Part shown: positions 33,454 to 42,965 of the stretch, in pieces | Layout of the letters: every line of letters starts with the position of its first letter | Position numbering within the stretch: position 1 is the stretch's first letter | Assembly (NCBI RefSeq): GCF_900115125.1 | Contig: NZ_FOVJ01000001.1 | Coordinates: 124,001-188,000, forward strand | Source of the DNA: Nitrosospira briensis | GTDB taxonomy: Bacteria > Pseudomonadota > Gammaproteobacteria > Burkholderiales > Nitrosomonadaceae | Direction of reading: 5' to 3' | Length of the DNA stretch: 64,000 nt | The notes under the pieces: model-generated | Seen by the model: only the letters and a program-made list of their open reading frames with translations | Database searches by the model: none | What the model was told of the DNA's origin: nothing | Program-made: the position numbers and the translations under genes

Positions 33454-35955
33454 ATGAATATCATTAAACTATCTTTCAGAATGCTCCGTCGTGACTGGCG
33501 GGCAGGCGAGCTGCGCGTACTGGCGTTTGCGCTCATCATCGCAGTAGGTGGAATGACCACGGTGGGATTTTTTGCCGACCGGGTGCAATTGGCGCTTTCC
33601 CGCCAGGGCAACCAGTTGCTTGGCGCAGACCTGATAATCTTTTCCGATCATCCGCTGGCCCCGAGCTACGCCGATGAAGCCAAGCGGCTGGGACTGGCCG
33701 TTTCCTCTGCGCTTAAATTCCCCAGTATGGCGGCGAAGGGCGAGTTCAGTTTGCTGACCGAGATCAAGGCAGTTACCGAAGGTTATCCCTTGCGGGGAGA
33801 GCTGCGAATCAGCGAGGATTTCGGTAGCATATCGCCCAAGACCAACCGGATTGCCAACGCGATACCGCCTCCCGGCTCGGCATGGGTGGATGAGAAGCTC
33901 ATGGTGCGCCTCAACCTTTCGAAGGGCGATACGATAGAAGTGGGTGCGGCAGATCTTGTCGTCAACGCAGTGATCACGCAGGAGCCGGATTATTCCATTG
34001 GCTTCCTTAACCTGAGGCCGCGCGTGCTGATCAACGCGGCAGACCTGCCATCAACCGGGCTCGTGCAGGAAGGCAGCCGGATCAGCTACCGCCTGCTGGT
34101 TGCCGGTGATTCCGGCGACGTGGAGAGTTTTCGTGAATGGGCCCAATCGCGGCTGATGCTTGGAGAAAGAATTGAGGGCATTCGCGACGCCCGTCCTGAA
34201 ATCAAGGCGGCGCTGGAGCGGGCGGAAAAATTTCTCAGTCTTACGGCCCTGGCCAGCGTAGTGCTGGCGGCGGCCGCGGCAGCCCTTGCCGTGCGCCGCT
34301 TCACTCAGCGTCATCTCGATGGTTGCGCGGTAATGCGATGTCTGGGAGCAAGCCAGGGAGCGATGCTGCGCCTGTACCTGTATCATTTCCTTACGCTGGG
34401 GCTGATTGCCAGCGGGCTCGGCTGCCTGCTCGGTTTTGCCGCACAGGAAGCGCTGGCCTTTTTTCTTTCCGGACTCGTGGAAGCGGAATTGCCGTGGCCC
34501 AGTATATGGCCTGCAGTGCATGGGTTGCTGACCGGCATGGTGTTATTGCTTGGCTTTGCGTTGCCGCCCTTGCTCAATTTGCGAAAAGTGCCCGCGCTGC
34601 GTGTACTGCGGCGGGATATCGGGACGCCAAACTCCTTTAGTATTACGGGCTACGCGCTTGGGCTGATCGCGTTATCGGCACTTTTTTTATGGAAAGCGGG
34701 CGATGTCAGGCTGGGCGCATCCGCCATAGGAGGGTTCGTTGCAGCAATAGCAGTTTTCGGTTTGCTGGGATTTTTTTTGCTGAAAGCGCTATCACACATG
34801 CGCAGTCAGACAGCGGGAGCGTGGCGCTATGGATTGGCAAGCATCCGGCGGCGGGCAACCTCCAGCGTGGTGCAGGCAGTGGCGCTGGGATTGGGCCTGA
34901 TGGCGCTGCTCGCGCTGACCCTCATCCGGGATGATTTGCTGCAAAATTGGCGCACCAGCCTGCCGCCGGACGCACCCAACCATTTTTTGATAAATATCCA
35001 GGAAGACCAACTGCGGCCCCTGGCGGCGTTTTTCAGTGAGCACGACATGGAGCGGCCGCCCGTATTTCCCATGGTGCGGGGACGTTTGACAGAGATCAAT
35101 GGCGAGCCTATCGCATCGGAGGAGTTTACCGATCTGCGCGCAAAGCGATTGGTGGAGCGCGAGTTCAATCTATCCTGGGCGGACGAACTACAGAGCGACA
35201 ATCAGATTGTGAAAGGCCGCTGGTGGAAAAGCGGGGAGAGAGGGAAAGCGGAGCTGTCGCTGGAGGATGATATTGCGAAGACAATCGGCATCAAAGTTGG
35301 CGACACGCTGACCTACGATATCGCGGGCAGCGATTTTTCCGCCGAGGTGACCAGTCTGCGAAAGGTAAACTGGGATTCGTTCCGGGTCAACTTTTTTGTG
35401 GTTACGCCGCCAGGGGTACTGGAGGATTATCCGGCTAGCTACATAACCAGTTTCCATCTGCCGCCCGAGCAGATAGAAGTGACGAATCAATTGATCAAAG
35501 CCTTTCCCAACCTGCTTGTGCTGGACGTGGCGAACATTATCAGCCAGGTGCAGAAGGTGATTGAGCAAGTGACCAAAGCGGTCGAATTCGTTTTCCTGTT
35601 CACATTACTGGCGGGATTGGTGGTGTTGTATGCCGCAATTGTCTCTACCCAGGATGAGCGTATTCACGAGGCTGCCATCTTCCGGACCCTCGGAGCAAAT
35701 CGCAGGCAACTGGCGCGCGCCTGGGCTGCGGAATTTGCCATACTCGGCGGGCTCTCCGGGCTTTTCGCTGCGGCAGGGGCAAATGCGCTCGGCTATGTCA
35801 TCGGCGAGTTTGCGTTGAATCTGTCTTACACTTTCAACCCCTGGATATGGCTTACCGGTTTACTGTCGGGAGTCGTGGGCGTGACTGTGGCAGGGCTGAT
35901 GGGTACTCGCTCGGCGCTTTCAACACCCCCCCTTATGACGTTGCGCAAGGTTTGA
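33454..35955 (+). CDS. FtsX-like ABC transporter permease (YbbP type)
   Basis: An 833-aa inner-membrane protein with the double FtsX layout: a first helix (RVLAFALIIAVGGMTTVGFF), a large periplasmic region, three helices (ASVVLAAAAAALAVRRFTQRHL...), a middle block, a second periplasmic region (about 500-690) and a final set of helices (FVFLFTLLAGLVVLYAAIVSTQDERIHEAAIFRTLGANRRQLARAWAAEF). This is the predicted permease YbbP. The partner ATPase (YbbA) and lysophospholipase (TesA) that often adjoin are not here, so the ATPase must be elsewhere. ATG 33454 is chosen over a TTG at 33430. Proposed to move lipids or lipoproteins at the inner membrane; substrate unknown. Confidence 0.88.
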   Translation: MNIIKLSFRMLRRDWRAGELRVLAFALIIAVGGMTTVGFFADRVQLALSRQGNQLLGADLIIFSDHPLAPSYADEAKRLGLAVSSALKFPSMAAKGEFSLLTEIKAVTEGYPLRGELRISEDFGSISPKTNRIANAIPPPGSAWVDEKLMVRLNLSKGDTIEVGAADLVVNAVITQEPDYSIGFLNLRPRVLINAADLPSTGLVQEGSRISYRLLVAGDSGDVESFREWAQSRLMLGERIEGIRDARPEIKAALERAEKFLSLTALASVVLAAAAAALAVRRFTQRHLDGCAVMRCLGASQGAMLRLYLYHFLTLGLIASGLGCLLGFAAQEALAFFLSGLVEAELPWPSIWPAVHGLLTGMVLLLGFALPPLLNLRKVPALRVLRRDIGTPNSFSITGYALGLIALSALFLWKAGDVRLGASAIGGFVAAIAVFGLLGFFLLKALSHMRSQTAGAWRYGLASIRRRATSSVVQAVALGLGLMALLALTLIRDDLLQNWRTSLPPDAPNHFLINIQEDQLRPLAAFFSEHDMERPPVFPMVRGRLTEINGEPIASEEFTDLRAKRLVEREFNLSWADELQSDNQIVKGRWWKSGERGKAELSLEDDIAKTIGIKVGDTLTYDIAGSDFSAEVTSLRKVNWDSFRVNFFVVTPPGVLEDYPASYITSFHLPPEQIEVTNQLIKAFPNLLVLDVANIISQVQKVIEQVTKAVEFVFLFTLLAGLVVLYAAIVSTQDERIHEAAIFRTLGANRRQLARAWAAEFAILGGLSGLFAAAGANALGYVIGEFALNLSYTFNPWIWLTGLLSGVVGVTVAGLMGTRSALSTPPLMTLRKV

Positions 35956-36006
35956 TGAAATTTACTCCAATTTTACCGGTTCCTTTTTGATCGGGTAGGC
36001 CGCTGA

Positions 36007-37155
36007 ATGTGCCGGCGCATTGCTCATCTCGATATGGATGCTTTCTATGCATCGGTCGAACTGCTTCGTTATCCGGAACTGCGTAAATTACCGGTCGTGA
36101 TTGGCGGGAGGAGCGACAACCAACCGGTCGTGCTCAAAGACGGCAACCGGCACTTTACGCGGCTGCGGGATTATGCAGGCCGGGGTGTCATAACCACGGC
36201 TACTTACGAAGCTCGCGTTTTTGGCGTTTCCTCGGGGATGGGACTGATGAAAGCCGCACAACTGGCGCCAAACGCCATTTTGCTGCCGGCCGACTTTCAG
36301 GCTTACCGCCACTATTCACGGCTGTTTAAAGCCGCGGTGGCGGATATTGCGCCACAAATCGAAGACTGCGGCATTGATGAGATCTACATAGACCTGACTA
36401 CTCTGCCCGGAGATGTCCTTGCAATTGCTCAGCGCATCAAGCAAGCGGTGTGGGAGAGTACCGGGCTCTCCTGTTCCATCGGGGTGGCGCCCAACAAGCT
36501 GTTGTCGAAAATCTGCTCGGATCTTGAAAAACCGGATGGCCTCACCCTTATGGGTCTGGCTGATATACCGGCCCGAATCTGGCCTCTCCCTGCAAAAAAA
36601 ATCAATGGAATCGGACCTAAACTGAACCAGAAGCTGGCGGCGCTTGGCATCACTACTATCGCAGAACTTGCACGGGCCGACGCGGGACACCTGCGGATAC
36701 ATTTCGGCCAGGGCTACAGTCGCTGGCTCAAGGAAGTTTCTCATGGCGTGGACGAGCGCCCGGTTATAACGAACGCGGAACCCAAATCCATCAGTCGAGA
36801 AACCACTTTCGAGCGCAACCTTCATGCTCGCCACGATCGCCCCGTTCTCTCGGAAATTTTCACGGCGCTATGTAAAGATCTGGCAAAAGACCTCCAGCGC
36901 AGGGGTTACACGGCACGTACCATCGGTATCAAGTTGCGCTACGAGGACTTTCGCACCATAACCCGCGATATTACGTTATCCTTTCCTGCCGGTGATGCCG
37001 CCGCTATCCGCCGTGCGGCTGAAGAATGCCTTCGCCGGGTTCCGCTGAAGCGAAAATTGCGATTGCTGGGCGTGCGCGCCAGTTCATTATCCACGAGTGG
37101 CATTTCACAGAGCGCCAGCGAGATGCGCCAAGGCGAACTATCGCTGCTTGTGTAA
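36007..37155 (+). CDS. dinB: DNA polymerase IV (Y-family, DinB)
   Basis: Error-prone translesion polymerase. The 382-aa protein has the Y-family catalytic motifs IAHLDMDAFYASVE (6-19), YEARVFGVSSGM (about 69-80) and the second acidic motif CGIDEIYIDLT; the helix-hairpin-helix part reads INGIGPKLNQKLAALGI, and the little-finger domain follows from ETTFERNL. The C-terminus lacks an obvious beta-clamp binding peptide beyond EMRQGELSLLV, whose QGELSLLV resembles one (QxxLSLF). No LexA box was noticed upstream. Stands alone between two membrane-protein genes. Confidence 0.95.
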   Translation: MCRRIAHLDMDAFYASVELLRYPELRKLPVVIGGRSDNQPVVLKDGNRHFTRLRDYAGRGVITTATYEARVFGVSSGMGLMKAAQLAPNAILLPADFQAYRHYSRLFKAAVADIAPQIEDCGIDEIYIDLTTLPGDVLAIAQRIKQAVWESTGLSCSIGVAPNKLLSKICSDLEKPDGLTLMGLADIPARIWPLPAKKINGIGPKLNQKLAALGITTIAELARADAGHLRIHFGQGYSRWLKEVSHGVDERPVITNAEPKSISRETTFERNLHARHDRPVLSEIFTALCKDLAKDLQRRGYTARTIGIKLRYEDFRTITRDITLSFPAGDAAAIRRAAEECLRRVPLKRKLRLLGVRASSLSTSGISQSASEMRQGELSLLV

Positions 37156-37254
37156 ACGCGGAATAAGTTTTCTGCCTTGAGCCGAGCTGAAGGTAAACAA
37201 TCCCTAAGTCGCACGAAATGTTACATTGCGTACACGCGATTCATTCTGCTCGCC

Positions 37255-38409
37255 ATGACAACAACAAAAACACGGGTCCGTCTTGTAATCGTTATCGTGA
37301 TTCTTGCGGTGCTGGGCTACGCAATCTGGTTGTGGACACGCCCTCAACCCATAGAAGTCACGCTCGCCACTATTACACGCGGCACGGTGGAAGCCACCGT
37401 GGTGAATACGCGGGCAGGGACCATTACCGCTTGCCGCCGTGCCAAGCTTGCACCGGCGGCGGGGGGACAAATCGTCAAGCTTTTGGTGAAAGAAGGAGAC
37501 CGTGTAGAAGAGGGGCAGGTACTGCTGGAACTGTGGAATGTCGAGCTTGCCGCGCAGCGCGATCTGGCGCACCGGCAACTCACCATAGCCGAAGAACGAC
37601 GCCATGAAGCCTGTGTTATCGCGGATAATTCGCGCCGTGAAGCCGAGCGCGCCCGGCAACTTGCCGACAGAGGTTTTGTCAGCCCTCAGGGCATGGAGAA
37701 TGCGGATGCGGAAGCACGCGCCCGGCAAGCCGGTTGCGACGCCACCGAGGCGGATGTGAGAGCTGCGAAGGCGCAAGTCCGTGTGACGCAAGCCGGGCTG
37801 GAGCGTACGGTATTGACCGCGCCGTTTCCCGGCATCGTGGCGCTTGTCACCGGTGAGCTTGGGGAATACGCCACACCCTCGCCACCCGGCATCCCAACGC
37901 CACCTGCGGTTGATCTGATAGACGACACTTGCCTGTACGTTACTGCGCCAATGGATGAAGTCGACGCTCCCCGACTCAAAACCGGGCAATTCGCGCGCAT
38001 CACGCTGGATGCACTCCCCGGCGAGATCTTTGACGGGAAGGTGCGGCGTATCGCTCCCTACGTTACCGAGGTGGAGAAGCAGGCGCGCACCGTCGATGTC
38101 GAAGTGGATTTCAAGGAGGTGCCAAAACATTCGCTATTGGTGGGGTATAGCGCTGATGTCGAGGTTGTCATCAAGCGGAGCGACGATGTGTTGCGGGTGC
38201 CGACACAGGCAATACGGCAAAACGGCAAGGTACTGGCAGTGGATGAGGAAAATCGGTTGGTCGAACGCATCCCGGAGATAGGCCTTGCCAACTGGGCGTT
38301 TACCGAAGTTATCAGTGGCTTGAAGGAGGGCGAGAGGGTTCTGTTGTCATCCGATGAGGAGGACGTGAAAGCCGGGGTGAAAGTCAAGGAGCAAGCTGCC
38401 GAGCCATGA
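37255..38409 (+). CDS. Periplasmic adaptor (membrane fusion protein) of a MacAB-like exporter
   Basis: A 384-aa protein starting at ATG 37255 with an N-terminal anchor helix (VRLVIVIVILAVLGYAIWLW), a biotinyl/lipoyl-like domain (KLAPAAGGQIVKLLVKEGDRVEEGQVLLEL), a helical hairpin rich in Ala, Arg and Glu (about 105-185), the second lipoyl half (LERTVLTAPFPGIVAL) and a beta-barrel domain. It is the adaptor of the ABC exporter whose ATPase and permease genes follow. The open frame begins upstream at a TTG but the ATG fits the anchor better. Confidence 0.88.
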   Translation: MTTTKTRVRLVIVIVILAVLGYAIWLWTRPQPIEVTLATITRGTVEATVVNTRAGTITACRRAKLAPAAGGQIVKLLVKEGDRVEEGQVLLELWNVELAAQRDLAHRQLTIAEERRHEACVIADNSRREAERARQLADRGFVSPQGMENADAEARARQAGCDATEADVRAAKAQVRVTQAGLERTVLTAPFPGIVALVTGELGEYATPSPPGIPTPPAVDLIDDTCLYVTAPMDEVDAPRLKTGQFARITLDALPGEIFDGKVRRIAPYVTEVEKQARTVDVEVDFKEVPKHSLLVGYSADVEVVIKRSDDVLRVPTQAIRQNGKVLAVDEENRLVERIPEIGLANWAFTEVISGLKEGERVLLSSDEEDVKAGVKVKEQAAEP

Positions 38410-38499
38410 TCGTGCAACCCTGCATCGATCTGCCTGTTACTTATTTTAAAATTAATGCCCAAGACAATTTTCGGTTTTCCACTGTCATGGCGGGCGCAG

Positions 38500-38526
38500 G
38501 ATGGGTAAAGCGAAGCGCAACCCATC
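38500..38526. repeat. Dispersed palindrome GATGGGT...ACCCATC
   Basis: A 7-bp perfect inverted repeat around AAAGCGAAGCGCA, between the adaptor and ATPase genes. A variant occurs at 45993-46019 (GATGCGTGG...CAACCCATC), and the core recurs in the GGTGC-type palindromes. Confidence 0.55.
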
Positions 38527-38573
38527 ATTGGATAACGCCCCCGCCCCACTCATCAATGTTAAATCATACTGAA

Positions 38574-39245
38574 ATGATCAGCCTGACCGCTATTTCCCGC
38601 GTGTTTCATATGGGTGATCAGGAAGTGCGCGCGCTCGACAGCATTGATCTCGAAATCGGATCCGGCGAATATGTTTCGATCATGGGACCTTCCGGCTCGG
38701 GCAAATCCACTTTGCTCAATATTATAGGATTGCTGGACCAGCCCGACAGCGGGCGCTATGAACTGGATGGCAAGGATGTCACCGGCTTGTCCGAGGTCGA
38801 GCAGGCGCGTGTGCGGCGCGAGAAAATCGGATTCGTGTTTCAGTCATTCCATCTTGTGCCGCGTTTGACGGCGGCGGAAAATATTGAACTGCCGCTGATA
38901 ATAGAGGGCGTTACTCCCCCGGAGCGGAAATCCCGGGTAGACGAGGCATTACTGGGATTCAATCTGAGCGACCGCGCCGGGCACCGCCCCGCGGAACTAT
39001 CGGGCGGCCAGCGGCAACGGGTGGCAATCGCGCGCGCGACGATTTTGCGTCCCACCGCCCTGCTGGCGGACGAGCCCACCGGCAATCTCGATCATCGCAT
39101 CGGCGCGGAGGTCATGGCGCTGCTGGAGGGGTTGCATGAGCGCGGAACGACGCTCATCGTGGTTACTCATGACCGGGAACTTGGTGCGCGGGCACATCGC
39201 CGCATTGCCATGCGCGACGGCGAAATCGTGGCGGACGAGAAATGA
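38574..39245 (+). CDS. ABC transporter ATPase (MacB/LolD-like)
   Basis: A 223-aa ATPase with all motifs: Walker A GPSGSGKSTLLN (about 41-52), Q-loop FVFQSFHLVPRL, signature LSGGQRQRVAIARA, Walker B ALLADEPTGNLD and the H-loop VVTHDRE. It belongs to the group energising FtsX-like permeases. ATG 38574 (MISLTAIS) is preferred; ATG 38556 is also in frame. The open frame further upstream crosses the palindrome at 38500 and is not coding. Works with the adaptor before it and the two permeases after it. Confidence 0.92.
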   Translation: MISLTAISRVFHMGDQEVRALDSIDLEIGSGEYVSIMGPSGSGKSTLLNIIGLLDQPDSGRYELDGKDVTGLSEVEQARVRREKIGFVFQSFHLVPRLTAAENIELPLIIEGVTPPERKSRVDEALLGFNLSDRAGHRPAELSGGQRQRVAIARATILRPTALLADEPTGNLDHRIGAEVMALLEGLHERGTTLIVVTHDRELGARAHRRIAMRDGEIVADEK

Positions 39246-39317
39246 ACCGGGCACAACTCGCTGGCGCGCGGTACCCCCGGCCCGGCCTGGTGTCCAGGTA
39301 GTAATCGAAGCGCCCCC

Positions 39318-39788
39318 ATGCAGCACATCGAGGTTGCTCTTGCGCTGACCGTATTCATTGTGTTTTCCTGTACGGCTCACGCGGCCCTTATTGGCCAGGT
39401 AATAAATATTGCTGAAGGCGACAATATGATCGTGGTAATAGATAAGCAGTGGGTAAGGGTGCGGCTGGCGGGAATTGAAGCGCCGGAAACAAATCAGCCC
39501 TTCGGCACGCGTTCCAGACAATCTCTTTCCGATCTCTGCTTTTGGCAGCAGGTAGTCGTGACGCCGAAAGGGAAAGACCAGTATGGGCGCATGCTTGCGA
39601 AGGTTCGCTGTGGTGATGTGGATGCGGGAACGGAACAGGTGAAACGTGGTTTGGCCTGGAAGTATGACCAGTATGAGAACGATTCCAGCCTCAAGCCCGT
39701 CCAGGAAGAAGCCAAGGCCGCCAAACGCGGATTATGGGCTGATCCCTATGCGAAACCGCCTTGGGAATGGCGTGAAATGTGGGACTAG
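39318..39788 (+). CDS. Secreted thermonuclease (staphylococcal-nuclease fold)
   Basis: A 156-aa precursor with a signal peptide (VALALTVFIVFSCTAHA, cleavage before ALIGQ). The mature part is an SNase domain: IAEGDNMIVVIDKQWVRVRLAGIEAPETNQPFG with the metal-binding Asp/Glu and Arg of the active site (RLAGIEAPE), GKDQYGRMLAKVRC with the second Arg, and VKRGLAWKYDQYE. It would cut DNA or RNA outside the cytoplasm using calcium. It interrupts the ABC exporter operon: 72 bp after the ATPase and 54 bp before the first permease, same strand. Confidence 0.9.
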   Translation: MQHIEVALALTVFIVFSCTAHAALIGQVINIAEGDNMIVVIDKQWVRVRLAGIEAPETNQPFGTRSRQSLSDLCFWQQVVVTPKGKDQYGRMLAKVRCGDVDAGTEQVKRGLAWKYDQYENDSSLKPVQEEAKAAKRGLWADPYAKPPWEWREMWD

Positions 39789-39842
39789 CCTGCTGTCCAG
39801 CCTGAAGAGACAAGCCATGCTCCATCTGAAAACCGTCGGTAA

Positions 39843-41051
39843 ATGAAGCTGCGCGACACCTTGCATCTCTCCCTGAGAACGGTTGCGAGCTACAGAGTTC
39901 GCTCACTGCTCATTGTTCTGGCAATGGCATTGGGTGTGGCGGCAGTCGTGGTGCTGACTGCATTGGGCGATGGGGCGCGCCGATATGTCGTTGGCCAGTT
40001 TTCTTCAGTCGGCACCAATCTGATTGCTGTCTTGCCAGGGAGAGCTGAAACCTCAGGTGGGTTTCCCGGTGCGGCGCTAGGACAAACTCCTCGAGATCTG
40101 ACCCTGGAGGACGCCAGGGCGCTCGGCCACCTTCCAGAGGTCAGGCGTTATGCGCCGCTTAACGTCGGCGTTGCGGAACTGGCGAGCGCCGGCCGCCTGC
40201 GGGAAGTAACCGTGCTCGGCAGTACGGCCGATATACTGCCCGTACGGCATATGAAGCTCTCGCAGGGCGGTTTTCTTGCTCATGAAAAAGGGGCCGGGCA
40301 TAGCGCGCAAATTGTTTTGGGCGCCCAGCTTGCACAGGAGTTTTTCCCCCAGAGCAGCGCTGTCGGCCAGCGAGTCAGGCTCGGCGATCGCCGTTTTCTG
40401 GTTTCGGGCGTGCTTGCACCCCAGGGTGAATCGATGGGGTTCAATTCTGATGAAATTGTCATCATCCCCATTAATTACGCACAAGCGCTATTCAATACTT
40501 CCTCGCTCTTTCGCATATTGGTGGAAACCAAAAGCCGCGGCAGCCTTGCTTCGGCCAAGGAGGCAATTCGCGATATCCTGAAACAGCGCCACGACGGAGA
40601 AGAAGACGTCACCGTCATTACGCAGGACGCGGTGCTTGCCACTTTCGACCGTATCCTGCAGGCGCTGACGCTCGGGGTGGGCGGCATTGCCGCCATCAGC
40701 CTGGCTGTGGCCGGCATACTGGTGATGAATGTGATGCTGGTCGCGGTAAGCCAGCGCACTTCGGAAATCGGCCTGCTGAAAGCCGTGGGTGCGCCTTCAG
40801 CAGACATCCACCATTTGTTCCTGGCGGAGGCGCTGTGGCTGTCGCTGGCAGGCGCCATAACCGGCTTTGCGCTCGGCCAGTTCGGCAGCTTGCTGATCCG
40901 TTTGGCCTATCCTCAACTTCCGGCGTGGCCACCCATCTGGGCCAGTTTTGCAGGGGTCGCGGTTGCATTCGTAACCGGCATATTGGCCAGTCTTTTGCCT
41001 GCCGCCCGGGCGGCCAGGCTCGACCCCGTGCGGGCTCTCGGCGGGAAATGA
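39843..41051 (+). CDS. MacB-like ABC transporter permease, first
   Basis: A 402-aa permease with the four-helix FtsX/MacB layout: first helix RSLLIVLAMALGVAAVVVLTALGDG (22-46), a periplasmic domain of about 230 residues (VGTNLIAVLPGRAE...), then three helices near the C-terminus (GGIAAISLAVAGILVMNVMLVAVSQRTSEIGLLKAVGA, ALWLSLAGAITGFALGQFG, WASFAGVAVAFVTGILASLLPA). The ending AARLDPVRALGGK is the family hallmark. It is followed after 30 bp by a second, homologous permease, so the complex is probably a heterodimer. Confidence 0.9.
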   Translation: MKLRDTLHLSLRTVASYRVRSLLIVLAMALGVAAVVVLTALGDGARRYVVGQFSSVGTNLIAVLPGRAETSGGFPGAALGQTPRDLTLEDARALGHLPEVRRYAPLNVGVAELASAGRLREVTVLGSTADILPVRHMKLSQGGFLAHEKGAGHSAQIVLGAQLAQEFFPQSSAVGQRVRLGDRRFLVSGVLAPQGESMGFNSDEIVIIPINYAQALFNTSSLFRILVETKSRGSLASAKEAIRDILKQRHDGEEDVTVITQDAVLATFDRILQALTLGVGGIAAISLAVAGILVMNVMLVAVSQRTSEIGLLKAVGAPSADIHHLFLAEALWLSLAGAITGFALGQFGSLLIRLAYPQLPAWPPIWASFAGVAVAFVTGILASLLPAARAARLDPVRALGGK

Positions 41052-41081
41052 GCCCGGTAATGACAAAATGATGGTTCAAAA

Positions 41082-42281
41082 ATGAGCCCCGTTGATACGC
41101 TGCGTTTCGCCTTGAACTCGCTCACCGCTCATCGGCTGCGCACTGTCTTGTCCGCAACGGGCATAGGGATCGGTATTGCGGCGGTCATCCTGCTGACATC
41201 CATCGGCGAAGGCATCCACCAATTCGTGCTGTCCGAATTCACCCAATTTGGTACCAACATCATCAATGTCACGCCGGGTAAAATCAGCACGCATGGCGCA
41301 TCCCTGGGTGCGATCGGGAGCGCGCGGCTGCTCACGATCGAGGATGCGCTCGCGTTGAAGACTTCGCGTTACGGGCAGTACATCAATGCGGGCGTAATAG
41401 GTAACGCGGAAATTCGCGCCCGCGGTCGCAGCCGGCGCGTTACCGTCTATGGCGAAGGTCCGGATTTCGCCCGCGCATTCAGGATGAAGGTATCAGCCGG
41501 CCAGTTTCTTCCTGCTGACGATCCTCGTAATCCACGCGCATACGCCGTGCTCGGATCGAAAGTTCGTACCGAGTTGTTCGGCAACGCCAACCCCCTGGGC
41601 GCCACCTTGCAGGTCGGCATGTCGCGCTTCCGGGTGATCGGGGTTATGGAATCCAAAGGGCAGGTGCTGGGGCTCGATCTGGACGATACCGTTTTCATTC
41701 CTACCACACGCGCCCTGGAAATCTTCAACCGTGAAGGCGTAATGGAAATCAACATCGCTTATCGGCCGGGAGCTCCGTTGCAGGCCGTGGTTGACGACAT
41801 TCGCCGCATTCTCGTCTCGCGGCATGGCCGTGAGGATTTCACCATTACGCCGCAAAAGCAAATGCTGAAAACGCTAAGTACCGTATTGGACGTGTTGATC
41901 TTCGCAGTTGCCGCGCTTGGGGGAATCTCCCTGCTGGTGGGCGCCGTAGGCATGGTCACGCTCATGCATATCGCGGTTACGGAACGCGTTGCCGAAATTG
42001 GCCTGCTCACTGCACTAGGCGCGACGCGGGCACGCATCCGCATTCTGTTCCTGATGGAATCCACACTGCTGGCGGCCTTGGGTGGATTGGGCGGATTGGC
42101 TGTCGGTGCCGGTATCGCCTTGCTGATAAAGTCCTTGGACCTCGGCCTGCCTGTGCATATTCCGTGGAATTATGTTCTGGGAGCGCTGGCGATTTCGGTG
42201 CTGATCGGTCTTGCCGCCGGTGTTGTTCCAGCGATGCGCGCCGCACGGCTGAACCCCATCGAAGCGCTCCGAGCCGAATGA
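41082..42281 (+). CDS. MacB-like ABC transporter permease, second
   Basis: A 399-aa paralogue of the preceding gene with the same layout: RTVLSATGIGIGIAAVILLTSIGEG (helix 1), GTNIINVTPGKISTHG, a periplasmic part, then AALGGISLLVGAVGMVTLMHIAVTERVAEIGLLTALGATRARI, LLAALGGLGGLAVGAGIALLI and AISVLIGLAAGVVPAMRAARLNPIEALRAE. The last gene of the exporter operon. With ATPase and adaptor it should pump a macrolide-, peptide- or lipid-like substrate out through the periplasm; no outer-membrane channel gene is present. Confidence 0.9.
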   Translation: MSPVDTLRFALNSLTAHRLRTVLSATGIGIGIAAVILLTSIGEGIHQFVLSEFTQFGTNIINVTPGKISTHGASLGAIGSARLLTIEDALALKTSRYGQYINAGVIGNAEIRARGRSRRVTVYGEGPDFARAFRMKVSAGQFLPADDPRNPRAYAVLGSKVRTELFGNANPLGATLQVGMSRFRVIGVMESKGQVLGLDLDDTVFIPTTRALEIFNREGVMEINIAYRPGAPLQAVVDDIRRILVSRHGREDFTITPQKQMLKTLSTVLDVLIFAVAALGGISLLVGAVGMVTLMHIAVTERVAEIGLLTALGATRARIRILFLMESTLLAALGGLGGLAVGAGIALLIKSLDLGLPVHIPWNYVLGALAISVLIGLAAGVVPAMRAARLNPIEALRAE

Positions 42282-42331
42282 AAGTATTACCGATGAGGAG
42301 GTGCCGCTCCAGTTAGTAGCGGCTTGCAGTT

Positions 42332-42410
42332 GCAATAAGCGAAGCGCGTTGCACCGTATGGCTGAGCGACGTGAACTTGGTATTTGGCGCAAACGCGCTT
42401 CGCTTATTGC
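42332..42410. repeat. Paired inverted copies of the dispersed palindrome element
   Basis: GCAATAAGCGAAGCGCGTT (42332-42350) and its perfect 19-bp reverse complement (42392-42410) face each other across 41 bp, just after the permease operon and before a convergent gene. The pair can form a long hairpin and may end transcription from both sides. Confidence 0.7.
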
Positions 42411-42446
42411 ACCCTACGGATTCCTCCCGATTCCACTGTTCGATCC

Positions 42447-42737
42447 TCAAGCGTCAGTTTGCTTGTTCCTGCGCAGCCAGCGAAAAAAGAATACGTAAAT
42501 GAAGGCGGGGAGGAACGGAAGAATCCACGGGAACATCTGGGAAAACCATGCGGACAAAAAGCTGTCCGCATAACGGGCCTTCGCAGCGGCGCAGGCCTCG
42601 GCAGAAGGCAAGCGGCACGCAAGCTCGATCTCCAAAGACACCTGAACATGGGCGCGCCAGAGCCAATACGCCATCGCTGCCGCAAAAATAATCAGCAGCA
42701 GCGCAAACAAGTTTACGCGGCCTTCTTGTCGCAGCAT
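42447..42737 (-). CDS. Small membrane protein (96 aa, two membrane segments)
   Basis: ATG 42737 has GGAG 7 bp upstream; the frame continues further without a site. The protein has a first helix VNLFALLLIIFAAAMAYWLW (8-27), a short outer loop with two cysteines and an Ala-rich region (ELACRLPSAEACAAAKARYAD), and a second helix FPWILPFLPAFIYVFFF, ending in a basic tail. I do not recognise the family. It converges with the exporter operon and lies downstream of the BT1-type transporter gene on the same strand. Confidence 0.6.
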   Translation of the reverse strand: MLRQEGRVNLFALLLIIFAAAMAYWLWRAHVQVSLEIELACRLPSAEACAAAKARYADSFLSAWFSQMFPWILPFLPAFIYVFFFRWLRRNKQTDA

Positions 42738-42965
42738 GGTTTTCTCCAGATCGGGAAGCGTGTTAAGGGAAGGAGCCTGGCAGTCGTGACTGAGGCTCAA
42801 AAGTTCCGCCTGAATTGAAGGAATTTCTCGACTTAGTTCCTTCGATGATGTCCTCCCGCTCAGATATTGTCAAGTGGGGCAGTCCCCAGGAAATGACATT
42901 CACCTAATTGCGATGGTGTCTTTCAGGATATGCTATTTATATAAAATTCGGTGTTTACGGGCGGT

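Noticed and set aside
36007-37155. umuC or another Y-family member instead of dinB
   Set aside because: Length, motif wording and lack of a umuD neighbour fit DNA polymerase IV.
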